A stretch of 64,000 nucleotides of DNA from an uncultured Sutterella sp. GTDB lineage: Bacteria > Pseudomonadota > Gammaproteobacteria > Burkholderiales > Burkholderiaceae_F. The stretch covers positions 62,001 through 126,000 of the forward strand of contig UQYG01000006.1 of NCBI GenBank assembly GCA_900545275.1, given 5' to 3'. Both the position numbers and the translations under genes were made by a program. The notes below the pieces were generated by a model. It was not told where the DNA came from. It made no database searches and saw nothing but the letters and a program-made list of their open reading frames with translations. This document shows positions 10,576-20,600 of this stretch, one piece after another (the stretch's first letter is position 1; each line of letters opens with the position of its first letter).

Positions 10576-11274
10576 ATGACTTTTCTCCTCATCGTTGAAG
10601 ACGAACTGCCGATTCGGGAACTTGTTTCCTTCGTGTGCGAACGAGAGGGATTCGAAGTGGTCGGCGCAGCGGACGTGGGCGAAGCCTGCGCCGCGCTCAA
10701 AGCCCGCCGGCCCGATCTGATTCTTCTCGACAGGATGCTTCCCGACCGTTCGGGGCAGTCCTGGCTCGAAGATCTGAAGAAGAATCCCGAGACGGCCGGT
10801 CTTCCGGTCATCATGCTGACCGCCCGCGGTGAGGAGCGCGACCGCGTCGAGGCGCTCGACGCGGGAGCGGACGACTACATTGTGAAGCCATTTTTCCCGC
10901 GCGAACTCGTCGCCCGGATTCGGGCGGTGCTTCGCCGCCAGGGCCAGGAAAAGGCTCGTGTGGAGCGATGCGAAGAAAACGTCGTTCGCTGCGGTCCCCT
11001 CGTCATGAACGAAGCCCGCTTTGAGGCGAGCGTCGACGGGGTGCCCGTAAAGCTCTCGGGAAAAGAATTCCGACTGCTCCATCTCTTCGCCTCACACCCC
11101 GGACGTGTCTTTTCGCGCGCTCAGCTTCTCGAGGCCGTTTGGGAGAGCGTATATGTGGACGAACGCACGGTCGACGTGCATATGCTTCGGCTGAGAAAAG
11201 CGCTTGCCGGCACGGCGGCCGAAGACCTCATTGAGACTGTTCGCGGCGTGGGCTATCGTTGTCGGGGGCTTTGA
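10576..11274 (+). CDS. phoB: Phosphate regulon response regulator PhoB
   Basis: 232 residues: receiver domain (about 1–120) with acidic pocket Glu8-Asp9 and phosphoacceptor Asp52, 'MLTARGEE' and 'DDYIVKPFFPRELVARI', then an OmpR/PhoB winged-helix domain (about 130–230) ending in 'VRGVGYRCRGL'. Phosphorylated PhoB binds Pho boxes such as that at 6403–6441 and activates transcription. Its stop overlaps the phoR start. Confidence 0.96.
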   Translation: MTFLLIVEDELPIRELVSFVCEREGFEVVGAADVGEACAALKARRPDLILLDRMLPDRSGQSWLEDLKKNPETAGLPVIMLTARGEERDRVEALDAGADDYIVKPFFPRELVARIRAVLRRQGQEKARVERCEENVVRCGPLVMNEARFEASVDGVPVKLSGKEFRLLHLFASHPGRVFSRAQLLEAVWESVYVDERTVDVHMLRLRKALAGTAAEDLIETVRGVGYRCRGL

Positions 11275-12491
11275 TGGCTGCCAGTGAAAACGGACGTTTC
11301 GAGCACCAGTTTCGCATTCTGCTCGTCGTGGTGGCGTTGGACCTTGTCGTATCCCTTCTTCTCTGGGGAATTCTCGGCGGGCGTCAGGCGCTCGGTTTTT
11401 TCGCCGTCACGACGGCTCTTCTCTTCCTCTACACGCTCTTTTTCTGTGAGCGCATGCTCGAAGAGGGCTTTCGCTCGGAGTCTCGCATCGTGGCGCGCGA
11501 CATGCGCTACCGTCAGACGCTCGGACTCCTTCCCGAGGGCGTCGTGATTCTCGGCAACAACGCCGTGATCGAATGGATGAACGCCGCGGCCGAGCGCCAC
11601 TTCGGCATGAACGCAACCGTGCTCGGAAAGCCCTTTCAGGAAGCGGTGCCCGACGAAAGACTGCGCAATTTCCTCAACGCGCGACGTTTTGACGAGCCCA
11701 TGCTCTGTCAGTTTCCCGGACGCGATGAAATTTTTGAAATCTCCGTGGTCGCCCCCGATCTGCAGCACACCCTCATCGTGTCGCACGACGTGACGGCCAA
11801 ACGGCGCGTCGAAGACATGCGGCGCGACTTCGTCGCGAACGTATCGCATGAGCTGAGGACGCCGCTCACCGTCATCGGTGGGTTCTTCGACCTCGACGAA
11901 GTGCTCGAGCCGCACCATGTCGCGCTCATTCGGGACCAGGTGCAGCGCATGCGCCACATCGTCGACGACCTCCTCATGCTTTCGGGACTCGAAAACCGTG
12001 ACGAAACGCAGACGGACGAATCCGAAGTCGTCGCGATGCACCGCATCGCCGAGGACGTCGTGAAGGAAGGCGAGGCACTTTCGCTCGGACGGCACACCTT
12101 CGTGAAGGAGATCGAGGACGTGTCGCTTCTCGGCCACCCCGACGAACTGCGCAGCGCCGCGATGAATCTCGTTTCCAACGCCGTGCGATACACCCCGGAC
12201 GGCGGCACGATCACGGTGCGTTGGGGACGAAGCGGCATGGGCGCGGTATTTTCCGTCACCGACACGGGGATCGGGATCGAAGCCAAGCACATTCCGAGAC
12301 TCACGGAGCGCTTCTACCGCGCCGACAAAGGACGCTCCCGCCAGACGGGCGGCACGGGGCTCGGCCTTGCGATCGTTAAGCACGTTCTGCGCCGCAACGG
12401 CGGGACGCTCAAGATCGAGTCGACGCCCGGCGTCGGGTCCGTCTTCGCCATGCATTTCCCGGAAGAACGGACCTTTTCGTCCCTGCGCTGA
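11274..12491 (+). CDS. phoR: Phosphate regulon sensor histidine kinase PhoR
   Basis: 405 residues from the ATG at 11274, which overlaps the phoB TGA by one base (an upstream TTG in frame at 11259 is less likely). Two N-terminal membrane helices (about 15–34 and 40–57) with almost no periplasmic loop, as in E. coli PhoR; a PAS domain ('LPEGVVILGNNAVIEWMNAA'); the dimerisation H-box 'FVANVSHELRTPL' with His192; and HATPase motifs 'NLVSNAVRYTPDGG', 'DTGIGIEAKHI' and 'GGTGLGLAIVKH'. It phosphorylates PhoB under low phosphate. Its stop abuts the convergent yacG stop at 12492 with no terminator visible. Confidence 0.95.
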   Translation: MAASENGRFEHQFRILLVVVALDLVVSLLLWGILGGRQALGFFAVTTALLFLYTLFFCERMLEEGFRSESRIVARDMRYRQTLGLLPEGVVILGNNAVIEWMNAAAERHFGMNATVLGKPFQEAVPDERLRNFLNARRFDEPMLCQFPGRDEIFEISVVAPDLQHTLIVSHDVTAKRRVEDMRRDFVANVSHELRTPLTVIGGFFDLDEVLEPHHVALIRDQVQRMRHIVDDLLMLSGLENRDETQTDESEVVAMHRIAEDVVKEGEALSLGRHTFVKEIEDVSLLGHPDELRSAAMNLVSNAVRYTPDGGTITVRWGRSGMGAVFSVTDTGIGIEAKHIPRLTERFYRADKGRSRQTGGTGLGLAIVKHVLRRNGGTLKIESTPGVGSVFAMHFPEERTFSSLR

Positions 12492-12725
12492 TCACTTGCG
12501 GGACCGCTCCCTCTTGGCGGCGACCTCCCGCGTGTGTTCGGCCGCGGCTTCGTATTCTTCGGGTGAGAGGTTCATGGCGGAACCCGGTTCTCCGCGAATC
12601 ACGTATTCGTCGCTCGCCCAGGATCCGAGATCCGCGGTGCGGCAGACTTCCGAGCAAAACGGACGGTAGGGATTGGCGGGAGAATACTCGGTTTCCTTCC
12701 CGCAGACGGGGCATTTCACTTTCAT
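12492..12725 (-). CDS. yacG: DNA gyrase inhibitor / zinc-binding protein YacG
   Basis: 77 residues, starting at the ATG at 12725; the longer in-frame opening upstream has no conserved sequence. Four cysteines (C5, C8, C24, C28) form the zinc site: '[11 protein letters not shown]' and '[19 protein letters not shown]'. YacG binds GyrB and inhibits gyrase in E. coli. The C-terminal tail is Lys/Arg-rich. Last gene of the coaE–zapD–yacG set; a hairpin at 12740 separates it from zapD. Confidence 0.92.
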   Translation of the reverse strand: MKVKCPVCGKETEYSPANPYRPFCSEVCRTADLGSWASDEYVIRGEPGSAMNLSPEEYEAAAEHTREVAAKRERSRK

Positions 12726-12739
12726 CGTTTTTCTCAAAA

Positions 12740-12771
12740 AGACGGACCGCACTTTCGGGCGCGGTCCGTCT
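12740..12771 (-). terminator. Terminator between zapD and yacG
   Basis: An 11-base GC-rich stem (12740–12750 with 12761–12771) reads on the minus strand as GCGGTCCGTCT followed by TTTTG. It follows the zapD stop at 12794, so yacG is probably expressed partly by read-through or from its own start. Confidence 0.75.
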
Positions 12772-12793
12772 CTGTTTTCAGGTTGCAACGTCC

Positions 12794-13531
12794 TCAGCGC
12801 GTGCAGAGCCCGAGCGTGAAGGGGACGTTCTCTTTGAACGGGTGAAGCTTGTGGTTTTCGTCGGGGCTCGAGAAGCGGATCCACAGCATATATTTGTTGG
12901 CGCTCACTTCGGGAATCACCTCCGCGTCGCGAGGGAGTTCGATGCGCGCAAGGAGGTAGCGACGACCGTTCACGGGATACTGCATGGAACCCGACTTCGC
13001 TTCGAGCGTCTGCACGACGCAGTTGGCGCGGATTTCGTCGATCACCATCTGAATGGCATTGCGGATCGGATCGAACGAGGCGACCCAACCCTGCAGTTCT
13101 TCGTGGCGCGCGGCAAAGGGCATGGAGAGCCAGTGATGCAGGACGGGTAGGTCGAATTCGCAGGTGCCGCCCGCAAGCGACTGGCGCGTGCGGATGAGCT
13201 GCAGCCATTCGTTTTCGCGGATGCTCTGTCCGGATTTACCGACGATGCGCGTGATGTCGTGAATGAGGTCGGTGAGGTGCTGATGCCGCGGCGTCCCGCT
13301 TTCCGTCTGCTGACGGCGGCGTTCGAGCCCCTGAACGAGTTCGTTGCGCAGGTCCGAACGGGCGGTGGCGTCGGTCAGGTCAAAGAGCGCGCCGATCGCG
13401 CAGTGGTGCGCCACGGGCGAATCCTGGGCGGCAAGCCAGTCGAAGCGGTGAAAGAGCGCCTCCAGACGCAAATAGGTCCGAATCTTTTCGTTGCAGGGGA
13501 ATTCGTAGCTGATGACGTCGGAGTCCGACAT
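12794..13531 (-). CDS. zapD: Cell division protein ZapD
   Basis: 245 residues, matching ZapD (DUF1342). It opens with '[19 protein letters not shown]', a signature of the family, and includes '[19 protein letters not shown]' and the β-rich C-terminal part '[18 protein letters not shown]'. ZapD cross-links FtsZ filaments and stabilises the Z ring. It lies downstream of coaE (90-base gap) on the minus strand, the usual betaproteobacterial order. Confidence 0.95.
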   Translation of the reverse strand: MSDSDVISYEFPCNEKIRTYLRLEALFHRFDWLAAQDSPVAHHCAIGALFDLTDATARSDLRNELVQGLERRRQQTESGTPRHQHLTDLIHDITRIVGKSGQSIRENEWLQLIRTRQSLAGGTCEFDLPVLHHWLSMPFAARHEELQGWVASFDPIRNAIQMVIDEIRANCVVQTLEAKSGSMQYPVNGRRYLLARIELPRDAEVIPEVSANKYMLWIRFSSPDENHKLHPFKENVPFTLGLCTR

Positions 13532-13621
13532 GAAACGCTCCTTCTGCGCCCGGCGCTGGCAATAAGGTCAAGGGATGAGGAGAATACGATAACAAGAGAA
13601 GCAGACGATCGAAAGAGCTTC

Positions 13622-14251
13622 TCATTTGCCGCCATAGATTTTGTGTAACAGTTTGATGCGGTCCGCAAGCGCTTCGGGCGTGGAGCCGTTGTAGACGATG
13701 TCGTCCGCGGCGTCGAGCCGGGCTCGGCGGGGGAGCTGGCTGCGCAGAATCGACCGAACCGTTTCGGGGGCGAGGCCGCTGCGGCGACCCACGCGCTCGA
13801 CAGCCGCGTCTTCCGCAAGGTCGATGACGAGAACGCGCGAGACGAATCCGCGCCAGGTATTGTTTTCCAGAAGGAGAGGACAGTCAAAGACCGCGTAGGG
13901 CGTATCAGGAGAGAGCGTGGCGAAGGCTCTGCGCACGTCTCGGCCGATGAGGGGGTGGAGGACGGCTTCGAGCTCGAGACGGGCAGCGGAGTTCGAGAAG
14001 ACGAGTTCGCGCATGCGGGCGCGGTTCATGGCGCGGTGTTCGTCGAGGAAGTCCTCGCCGAAGCGCCGGGCCACGGCGAGTGATCCTTCAGCCCCGGGGG
14101 CCGTCAGGGCGCGCGAGATCGCGTCGGCGTCCACGATCGGGACGCCGAGCGAGCGAAAGACGGCCGCTGCCGTCGACTTGCCCGAGCCGATCCCGCCCGT
14201 GAGGCCGATCACCGGTACGGGGGAAAGGGCGTCGTTTGCGGTCGTCTTCAT
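13622..14251 (-). CDS. coaE: Dephospho-CoA kinase
   Basis: 209 residues from the ATG at 14251; an in-frame extension to 14296 would run into the tRNA terminator. CoaE phosphorylates the 3'-hydroxyl of dephospho-CoA, the last step of coenzyme A synthesis. P-loop GGIGSGKST at 19–27, 'VDADAISRALTAPG' (substrate Asp), 'VFDCPLLLEN' and the lid/adenine region 'RSQLPRRARLDAADDIVYNGS' are intact. Downstream on the same strand are zapD and yacG. Confidence 0.95.
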   Translation of the reverse strand: MKTTANDALSPVPVIGLTGGIGSGKSTAAAVFRSLGVPIVDADAISRALTAPGAEGSLAVARRFGEDFLDEHRAMNRARMRELVFSNSAARLELEAVLHPLIGRDVRRAFATLSPDTPYAVFDCPLLLENNTWRGFVSRVLVIDLAEDAAVERVGRRSGLAPETVRSILRSQLPRRARLDAADDIVYNGSTPEALADRIKLLHKIYGGK

Positions 14252-14271
14252 GGCAAATCCCCAAAAAGAAA

Positions 14272-14305
14272 AAGGTTCCCGTGTCCAACTGTACACGAGA
14301 ACCTT
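14272..14305 (-). terminator. Terminator of tRNA-Pro
   Basis: A 13-base stem with one mismatch (14272–14284 with 14293–14305) followed on the minus strand by TTTTTCTTTTT. It ends the tRNA-Pro transcript just before the coaE start. Confidence 0.8.
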
Positions 14306-14317
14306 CTTTGAATTCGC

Positions 14318-14394
<77 letters not shown>

Positions 14395-14418
14395 ATCTTT
14401 TTGTTTTGCGCAGAACCG

Positions 14419-15414
14419 TCAACGGTCCCTGCAAACTGTGTAGAAGAGCAATTGTAGCAGAGAATCTCGGAAAATGCTAGGACTTAATTGTAACAAAGCA
14501 ACTTTTCCGCGTTCGAGCTCTTGCTCCGCACGCTGTTTGCATCGCGCGATAGCTTGGGATTCTATCACAATTGAACTGATTTTGTCAAAGTCCCCGTTGC
14601 CGCTGCGGATGGCCGCGTCGATGAGGGCGCGATTTTCCTCACTCGTGTGGAGTCGGGCGTAGAGAAGCGGAAGCGTTACCTTGCCTTCGCGAAGGTCGGC
14701 GCCGAGGTTCTTGCCGATGTCGTTCGAGACGCCCGTGTAGTCGAGCATGTCGTCGACGATCTGGAAGGCGTTGCCGAGCGCGAGCGCGTATTCGCGCACG
14801 GCCGCCTCGTCTTTTTCGGAACAATCCGCAATCGCTGCCGCCATTTTTGCGCCCGCTTCAAAGAGGCAGGCGGTCTTGCGCTCGATCACTTCAAAGTAGC
14901 GCTTTTCGTCGACCGTCGGGTCGTGCGCGTTCACCATCTGCTTGACTTCGCCCTCGGCAAGCGTGTTGGCGGCGTCGGCAAGCGCCCGCATGACGCGCAG
15001 GTTCCCCGCACGGATCATCATCTGGAAGGAGCGCGTATAGAGGAAGTCCCCGACGAGGACCGCGACGCCGTTGCCCCAGAGAGCGTTGGCCGTGGGTTTG
15101 CCGCGGCGCACGGCGCTCTCGTCGACGACGTCGTCGTGCATCAGGGTCGCCGTGTGGAGGAGTTCGATCGTGGCGCCGAGATAGCGGTGGAGTTCCCCTT
15201 CATAGCCGAGCGCGCGGCAGATGAGCATAAGGAGGGCGGGGCGCATGCGTTTGCCGCCCGCGCTGACAATGTGCTCGCCGATCTCGCGCATGCGGGGTAC
15301 GTCGGAGTCGAGTTCCTTTCGAATGATGGCGTCGACCGCCGCCATGTCTTCGGCAATCGGGGCGAAGAGCGCGCGAACGAGCGCCTTGGGGTCGGAAGAA
15401 CGGATGTCCTGCAT
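14419..15414 (-). CDS. ispB: Polyprenyl (octaprenyl) diphosphate synthase
   Basis: 331 residues from the ATG at 15414; the frame is open to 15579, but the extra residues are not conserved. Trans-isoprenyl diphosphate synthase that builds the quinone side chain. 'GGKRMRP' at 53–59, first Asp-rich motif DDVVD at 94–98, 'GDFLYTRSFQ' and second motif 'QIVDDMLDYTG' are all present. It is divergent from rplU, the common arrangement. Chain length (C40 or otherwise) cannot be read from sequence. Confidence 0.93.
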   Translation of the reverse strand: MQDIRSSDPKALVRALFAPIAEDMAAVDAIIRKELDSDVPRMREIGEHIVSAGGKRMRPALLMLICRALGYEGELHRYLGATIELLHTATLMHDDVVDESAVRRGKPTANALWGNGVAVLVGDFLYTRSFQMMIRAGNLRVMRALADAANTLAEGEVKQMVNAHDPTVDEKRYFEVIERKTACLFEAGAKMAAAIADCSEKDEAAVREYALALGNAFQIVDDMLDYTGVSNDIGKNLGADLREGKVTLPLLYARLHTSEENRALIDAAIRSGNGDFDKISSIVIESQAIARCKQRAEQELERGKVALLQLSPSIFRDSLLQLLFYTVCRDR

Positions 15415-15674
15415 GAGCTTTTCCGTAGGGTTGAATGGGTGCGGGTTCAAGTATAGAGGCCGCGGACCTTTTTCGGGCGCGGGAAAGACCGTCGTTTGCG
15501 GCGGGAAACTGCGGAAAAATCCGACTTTTCGCTTGACTGCGTCTCTGCAGTATGAAAAAATACAGCCCTTTCCACGCACTCCTCCGTGCGGCCGGCTTTC
15601 GTCTTTCGGACGAGCGTCCGTACGGTGATTACAAAAAGGTTCCGCAAACGGCGGGACGGGCGAGGTTATTCAAC

Positions 15675-15986
15675 ATGTACGCTATTATCAAGACTGGCGG
15701 TAAGCAGTACCGCGTTTGCGTCGGCGACAAGCTCAAGGTCGAATCCTTGGAAGCTGAAGTCGGCTCCCAGATCACCCTTACGGAAGTGCTCGCCGTTGCC
15801 GGCGAAGACGGCCTTAAGGTCGGCGCTCCCGTGCTCGAAGGCGCCTCCGTTACGGCTACGGTGCTCTCGCACGGCCGCGGCGAAAAGGTCCGCATCTTCA
15901 AGTTCCGTCGCCGCAAGCACTCCATGAAGAGCGGCGGCCACCGTCAGAACTACACCGAGCTCAAGATCGAAGCGATCGCGGCTTAA
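15675..15986 (+). CDS. rplU: 50S ribosomal protein L21
   Basis: 103 residues from the ATG at 15675, the exact family length; an in-frame upstream ATG at 15552 would add 41 unconserved residues. '[14 protein letters not shown]' at the N-terminus and '[21 protein letters not shown]' region near the C-terminus (23S rRNA contact) identify L21. Followed by rpmA after 29 bases. A possible promoter lies at TTGACT (15533–15538) with an A-rich –10 near 15556. Confidence 0.97.
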   Translation: MYAIIKTGGKQYRVCVGDKLKVESLEAEVGSQITLTEVLAVAGEDGLKVGAPVLEGASVTATVLSHGRGEKVRIFKFRRRKHSMKSGGHRQNYTELKIEAIAA

Positions 15987-16015
15987 TTCGTTACTTTTCA
16001 TAGAGAGAATTTAAA

Positions 16016-16270
16016 ATGGCACATAAGAAAGGTGGCGGTTCCACCCGCAACGGTCGTGACTCTCAGGCCAAGCGTCTTGGCGTCAAGGTTTTCGGTGACG
16101 CGGCGATCAGCGCCGGCGGCATCATCGTTCGTCAGCGCGGCACGAAGTTCCACGCCGGCGACAACGTCGGCATGGGCAAGGATCACACGCTCTACGCCCT
16201 CGTTGACGGCGTCGTCAAGTTCGAAGTCAAGGGCCGTCTCAACCGTCACTATGTGAAGGTTGAAGCCTGA
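16016..16270 (+). CDS. rpmA: 50S ribosomal protein L27
   Basis: 84 residues. The N-terminus '[19 protein letters not shown]' is the classical L27 start, without the extra N-terminal peptide of Firmicutes that needs cleavage. L27's N-terminal tail reaches the peptidyl transferase centre. Co-transcribed with rplU; a hairpin follows. Confidence 0.98.
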   Translation: MAHKKGGGSTRNGRDSQAKRLGVKVFGDAAISAGGIIVRQRGTKFHAGDNVGMGKDHTLYALVDGVVKFEVKGRLNRHYVKVEA

Positions 16271-16296
16271 TTCGGCTTGTAATCGAATCCGACGAG

Positions 16297-17434
<1,138 letters not shown>

Positions 17435-17571
17435 GGATCGGCAAATCTTTGCCGCAACGGCTCGTTTCCTTTCGGGGAAGCGGGCCGTTTCGTTTTTCGG
17501 CGGCTTGGATACGTTCGGGACTCGAAAATGCTAGAGTGAGGGAACCCGCATGCAAAACCGAGGGAGAGAAC

Positions 17572-18708
17572 ATGACCGCACTCTTAGCATCCGCCCACCG
17601 CGTCGTGGTGAAAGTCGGCAGCGCGCTCGTCACGAACGACGGGCGGGGACTCGACGATTCGGCGCTCGCCCGTTGGGCCGGCCAAATCGCCGCTCTCCAG
17701 AAAATGGGCAAGGAAGTCATTCTGGTAAGTTCGGGAGCCGTGGCAGAAGGAGTGCTTCGGCTCGGTTGGGAAAAGCGCCCTGGACGACTCTACGAACTGC
17801 AGGCGGCCGCAGCCGTGGGACAGATGGGGCTCGTGCAGGCCTACGAACGGCACTTCCGTGAGCACGGAATCGGCACCGCGCAGGTGCTTCTCACCCACGC
17901 CAATCTCACGGACCGCGAGCAGTACCTCAACGCCCGAATGACCCTCATCGAACTCCTTCGTCTCGGCGTCGTTCCGGTCATCAATGAAAACGACACGATC
18001 GCAACGAGTGAAATCAAGGTGGGCGACAACGACACGCTCGGCGCCCTCGTCACGAACCTCGTCGAAGCGGACGTTCTCGTGATCCTCACGGACCAACGCG
18101 GCCTCTACACGGAGGATCCCCGCAAGAATCCCGACGCCGAGTTCGTCTCTGAGGCGACGGCGGGCGACCCCGCGCTCGAGCGGATGGCGGGCGGCGCCGC
18201 CTCGACTCTTTCGAAGGGGGGCATGATCACGAAGATTCTCGCCGCCAAGCGCGCGGCCCGCTCGGGTGCGGGTACGATCATCGCGTCGGGACGCGAGGAA
18301 AACGTGCTCGTGCGCCTCGCCGAAGGCGAAGCGATCGGAACGCAGCTTGTCGCCGCGTCGAGCGTTCTCCATGCTCGGCAGCAGTGGCTCGCCGATCATC
18401 TGCGCGTTTCTGGGAAGGCTGTCGTCGACAAGGGCGCGGCCCGGGCGCTTCGCGAGCACCGTTCGCTTCTGCCCGTCGGCGTGAAGGCGATCGAGGGCGA
18501 CTTCGTGCGAGGCGAAGTCGTCGCCTGCGTGACGGAGTCGGGCGAAGAGATCGCCCGCGGACTCGTCAATTACTCTTCCGACGACGCGCGCCGCATCATC
18601 GGTTGCCACACGGAGGAGATTCCCGCGCGGCTCGGACTCATCGACCGCCCCGAACTCATCCACGCCAACAACATGGTGCTCGTACAAACGCGCAAACCGG
18701 CCGGTTGA
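17572..18708 (+). CDS. proB: Glutamate 5-kinase
   Basis: 378 residues from the ATG at 17572, preceded by AGGGAGAG; the in-frame opening from 17449 lacks conserved residues. It phosphorylates glutamate in the first step of proline synthesis. The amino-acid-kinase domain shows '[16 protein letters not shown]', '[11 protein letters not shown]', '[22 protein letters not shown]' and '[20 protein letters not shown]'; a PUA domain occupies about 285–365. proA is not in the window. TGCTAGAGT at 17529–17537 could be its extended –10 promoter. Confidence 0.95.
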   Translation: MTALLASAHRVVVKVGSALVTNDGRGLDDSALARWAGQIAALQKMGKEVILVSSGAVAEGVLRLGWEKRPGRLYELQAAAAVGQMGLVQAYERHFREHGIGTAQVLLTHANLTDREQYLNARMTLIELLRLGVVPVINENDTIATSEIKVGDNDTLGALVTNLVEADVLVILTDQRGLYTEDPRKNPDAEFVSEATAGDPALERMAGGAASTLSKGGMITKILAAKRAARSGAGTIIASGREENVLVRLAEGEAIGTQLVAASSVLHARQQWLADHLRVSGKAVVDKGAARALREHRSLLPVGVKAIEGDFVRGEVVACVTESGEEIARGLVNYSSDDARRIIGCHTEEIPARLGLIDRPELIHANNMVLVQTRKPAG

Positions 18709-18714
18709 TACAAT
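18706..18714 (+). promoter_or_regulatory. Candidate extended -10 promoter for proS
   Basis: TGATACAAT overlaps the proB stop codon and lies 78 bases before proS. The same nine bases occur before gyrA. Transcripts from it would carry the 18739 hairpin in their leader. Confidence 0.35.
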
Positions 18715-18738
18715 ACGTACTCTCTTTTTTCTTAGAAA

Positions 18739-18765
18739 GCCCGCTTCGGCGGGCCCTTCCTTTTT
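18739..18765 (+). terminator. UUCG-loop terminator after proB
   Basis: GCCCGC (18739–18744), loop TTCG, GCGGGC (18749–18754), then CTTCCTTTTT. A compact, stable hairpin that probably ends the proB transcript. Confidence 0.75.
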
Positions 18766-18783
18766 CTCAGCAACACATTCATC

Positions 18784-20529
18784 ATGCGTGCGCGTTCCTT
18801 TTTCCTTTCCACGTTGAAAGAAGCTCCCGCCGACGCCGACATCGTGAGCCAGCAGTTCATGATCCGGGCCGGCATGATCAAAAAACTTGCCGCCGGCGTC
18901 TACACCTACATGCCGCTCGGTCTCCGTACGATCCGCAAGATTGAAAAGATCATTCGCGAAGAAATGGACCGCGCGGGCGCCGTGGAGCTCCTCATGCCGA
19001 TCGTGCAGCCGGCTGAACTCTGGCAGGAATCGGGCCGTTGGGAAAAGTACGGTCCGGAACTTCTTCGCATCAAAGACCGTCACGGCCGCGACTTCGTGAT
19101 TCAGCCGACTTCCGAAGAAGTCGTCACCGACATTGCGCGCCAGGAAATCAAGAGCTGGCGTCAGCTTCCCGTGAACTTCTATCACATTCAGACGAAGTTC
19201 CGCGACGAACGCCGTCCCCGCTTCGGCGTCATGCGCGGCCGCGAATTCACGATGAAGGACGCTTACTCCTTCGACCGTGATGAAGCCGGCGCTTCGCGCT
19301 CCTACGACATCATGTTCGATGCGTACCAGAAGATCTTTCGCCGTCTTGGCCTCATGTTCCGCGCCGTGCGCGCCGACACGGGGGCGATCGGCGGTTCGCG
19401 CTCGCATGAATTCCAGGTGATCGCCGACACGGGCGAAGACCTCATCGCGTACGCGCCCGAAAGCGACTACGCCGCCAACATTGAACTAGCCGAAGCTTTC
19501 TCCGTCCTCTCGGGGCGTGAAGAAGCCGGGGAAACGATGGAAAAGCGTGCAACACCGGGAAAGGAAAAGTGCGAACTCGTCGCCGAATACCTCGGCATCG
19601 ATCTTCTTCGCTGCGTCAAGAGCGTCGTGCTCGCAGCCGACCGCACGGACGAAAATGGCGATCCTCTGCCCGCGAAGATCGTGCTTGTGCTCCTGCGCGC
19701 CGACCATGAACTCAACGAAGTGAAGGCGGGCCACCTTCCTGAACTCAAAGAAGGGTTCCGCTTTGCCACCGACGAAGAAATCGTCGCGACTTTCGGGTCG
19801 AAGCCGGGCTACCTCGGTCCTGTCGGCGTCTCCGAAGACGTGGCGGTGTACGCCGACCGCACGGTTGCGGACATGAGCGATTTCTGTTGCGGTGCGAACG
19901 AGGAGGGCTTCCACCTCACGGGCGTCAACTTCGGGCGTGATCTCCCCGAGCCGCAGGTCGCCGACCTTCGGAACGTCGTCGAAGGCGACCGTTCGCCCGA
20001 CGGCAAGGGCACGCTCAAGCTGCAGCGCGGCATTGAGGTCGGTCACGTCTTCTACCTCGGCACCAAGTACTCCGAAGCGCTCAACGCCACGTACCTCGAC
20101 GAAAACGGCAAGCCGCAGGTTCTGCAGATGGGCTGTTACGGCATCGGCGTGACCCGCCTCGCGGGCGCCGCGATCGAACAGAATCACGACGAAAAGGGCA
20201 TCATCTGGCCCGCTTCGATTGCTCCCTTCGAAGTCGTCCTCTGCCCGATGAACTACGCCAAGAGCGAAGCCGTCCGTGAAGCGGCCGACAAGCTCTACGA
20301 AGACCTGAAGGCCCGCGGCGTCGACGTGATTCTCGACGACCGCGACATGCGCCCGGGCGTCATGTTCGCCGACTGGGAACTCATCGGCGTGCCTCACCGC
20401 GTCGTCATCGGCGACCGCGGCCTCAAGGAAGGCGCCGTCGAATACGCCGACCGCCGCAATCTCGCGGAAAAGGTCATGGTGAAGACGGACGAAGCCGTCG
20501 ACTTCCTCCTCGAAAAGCTCGGCCGCTGA
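18784..20529 (+). CDS. proS: Prolyl-tRNA synthetase
   Basis: 581 residues, class II synthetase of the bacterial type with an INS editing domain inserted between motifs 2 and 3. Motif 1 around '[17 protein letters not shown]', motif 2 '[21 protein letters not shown]', the editing domain at about 225–405, motif 3 '[16 protein letters not shown]', and the anticodon-binding domain from about residue 475. It charges tRNA-Pro, one of which (CGG) is encoded at 14318. Followed by a strong bidirectional terminator. Confidence 0.96.
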   Translation: MRARSFFLSTLKEAPADADIVSQQFMIRAGMIKKLAAGVYTYMPLGLRTIRKIEKIIREEMDRAGAVELLMPIVQPAELWQESGRWEKYGPELLRIKDRHGRDFVIQPTSEEVVTDIARQEIKSWRQLPVNFYHIQTKFRDERRPRFGVMRGREFTMKDAYSFDRDEAGASRSYDIMFDAYQKIFRRLGLMFRAVRADTGAIGGSRSHEFQVIADTGEDLIAYAPESDYAANIELAEAFSVLSGREEAGETMEKRATPGKEKCELVAEYLGIDLLRCVKSVVLAADRTDENGDPLPAKIVLVLLRADHELNEVKAGHLPELKEGFRFATDEEIVATFGSKPGYLGPVGVSEDVAVYADRTVADMSDFCCGANEEGFHLTGVNFGRDLPEPQVADLRNVVEGDRSPDGKGTLKLQRGIEVGHVFYLGTKYSEALNATYLDENGKPQVLQMGCYGIGVTRLAGAAIEQNHDEKGIIWPASIAPFEVVLCPMNYAKSEAVREAADKLYEDLKARGVDVILDDRDMRPGVMFADWELIGVPHRVVIGDRGLKEGAVEYADRRNLAEKVMVKTDEAVDFLLEKLGR

Positions 20530-20551
20530 TGTTCCGGCACAGCCTGATATG

Positions 20552-20583
20552 AAAAAGCTCGGCATTGCTGCCGAGCTTTTTTT
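20552..20583. terminator. Bidirectional terminator between proS and tolA
   Basis: A perfect 12-base stem (20553–20564 with 20569–20580) with loop TTGC, A-run on the left and T-run on the right, so it can end both proS (plus) and tolA (minus) transcripts. Confidence 0.9.
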
Positions 20584-20600
20584 GGGCCGGTGCGGGCCTC

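Noticed and set aside
12726..13208. N-terminal extension of yacG to 238 residues
   Set aside because: The added part overlaps zapD in another frame and a terminator; YacG proteins are about 60–80 residues.
15533..15563. TTGACT with an A-rich –10 as a strong rplU promoter
   Set aside because: Spacing to a good –10 is ambiguous, so it is mentioned under rplU but not listed as a site.
17584..19407. 607-codon frame antisense to proB and proS
   Set aside because: It spans two plus-strand genes and their intergenic terminator; composition is Arg/His/Asp-rich as expected of an antisense artefact.
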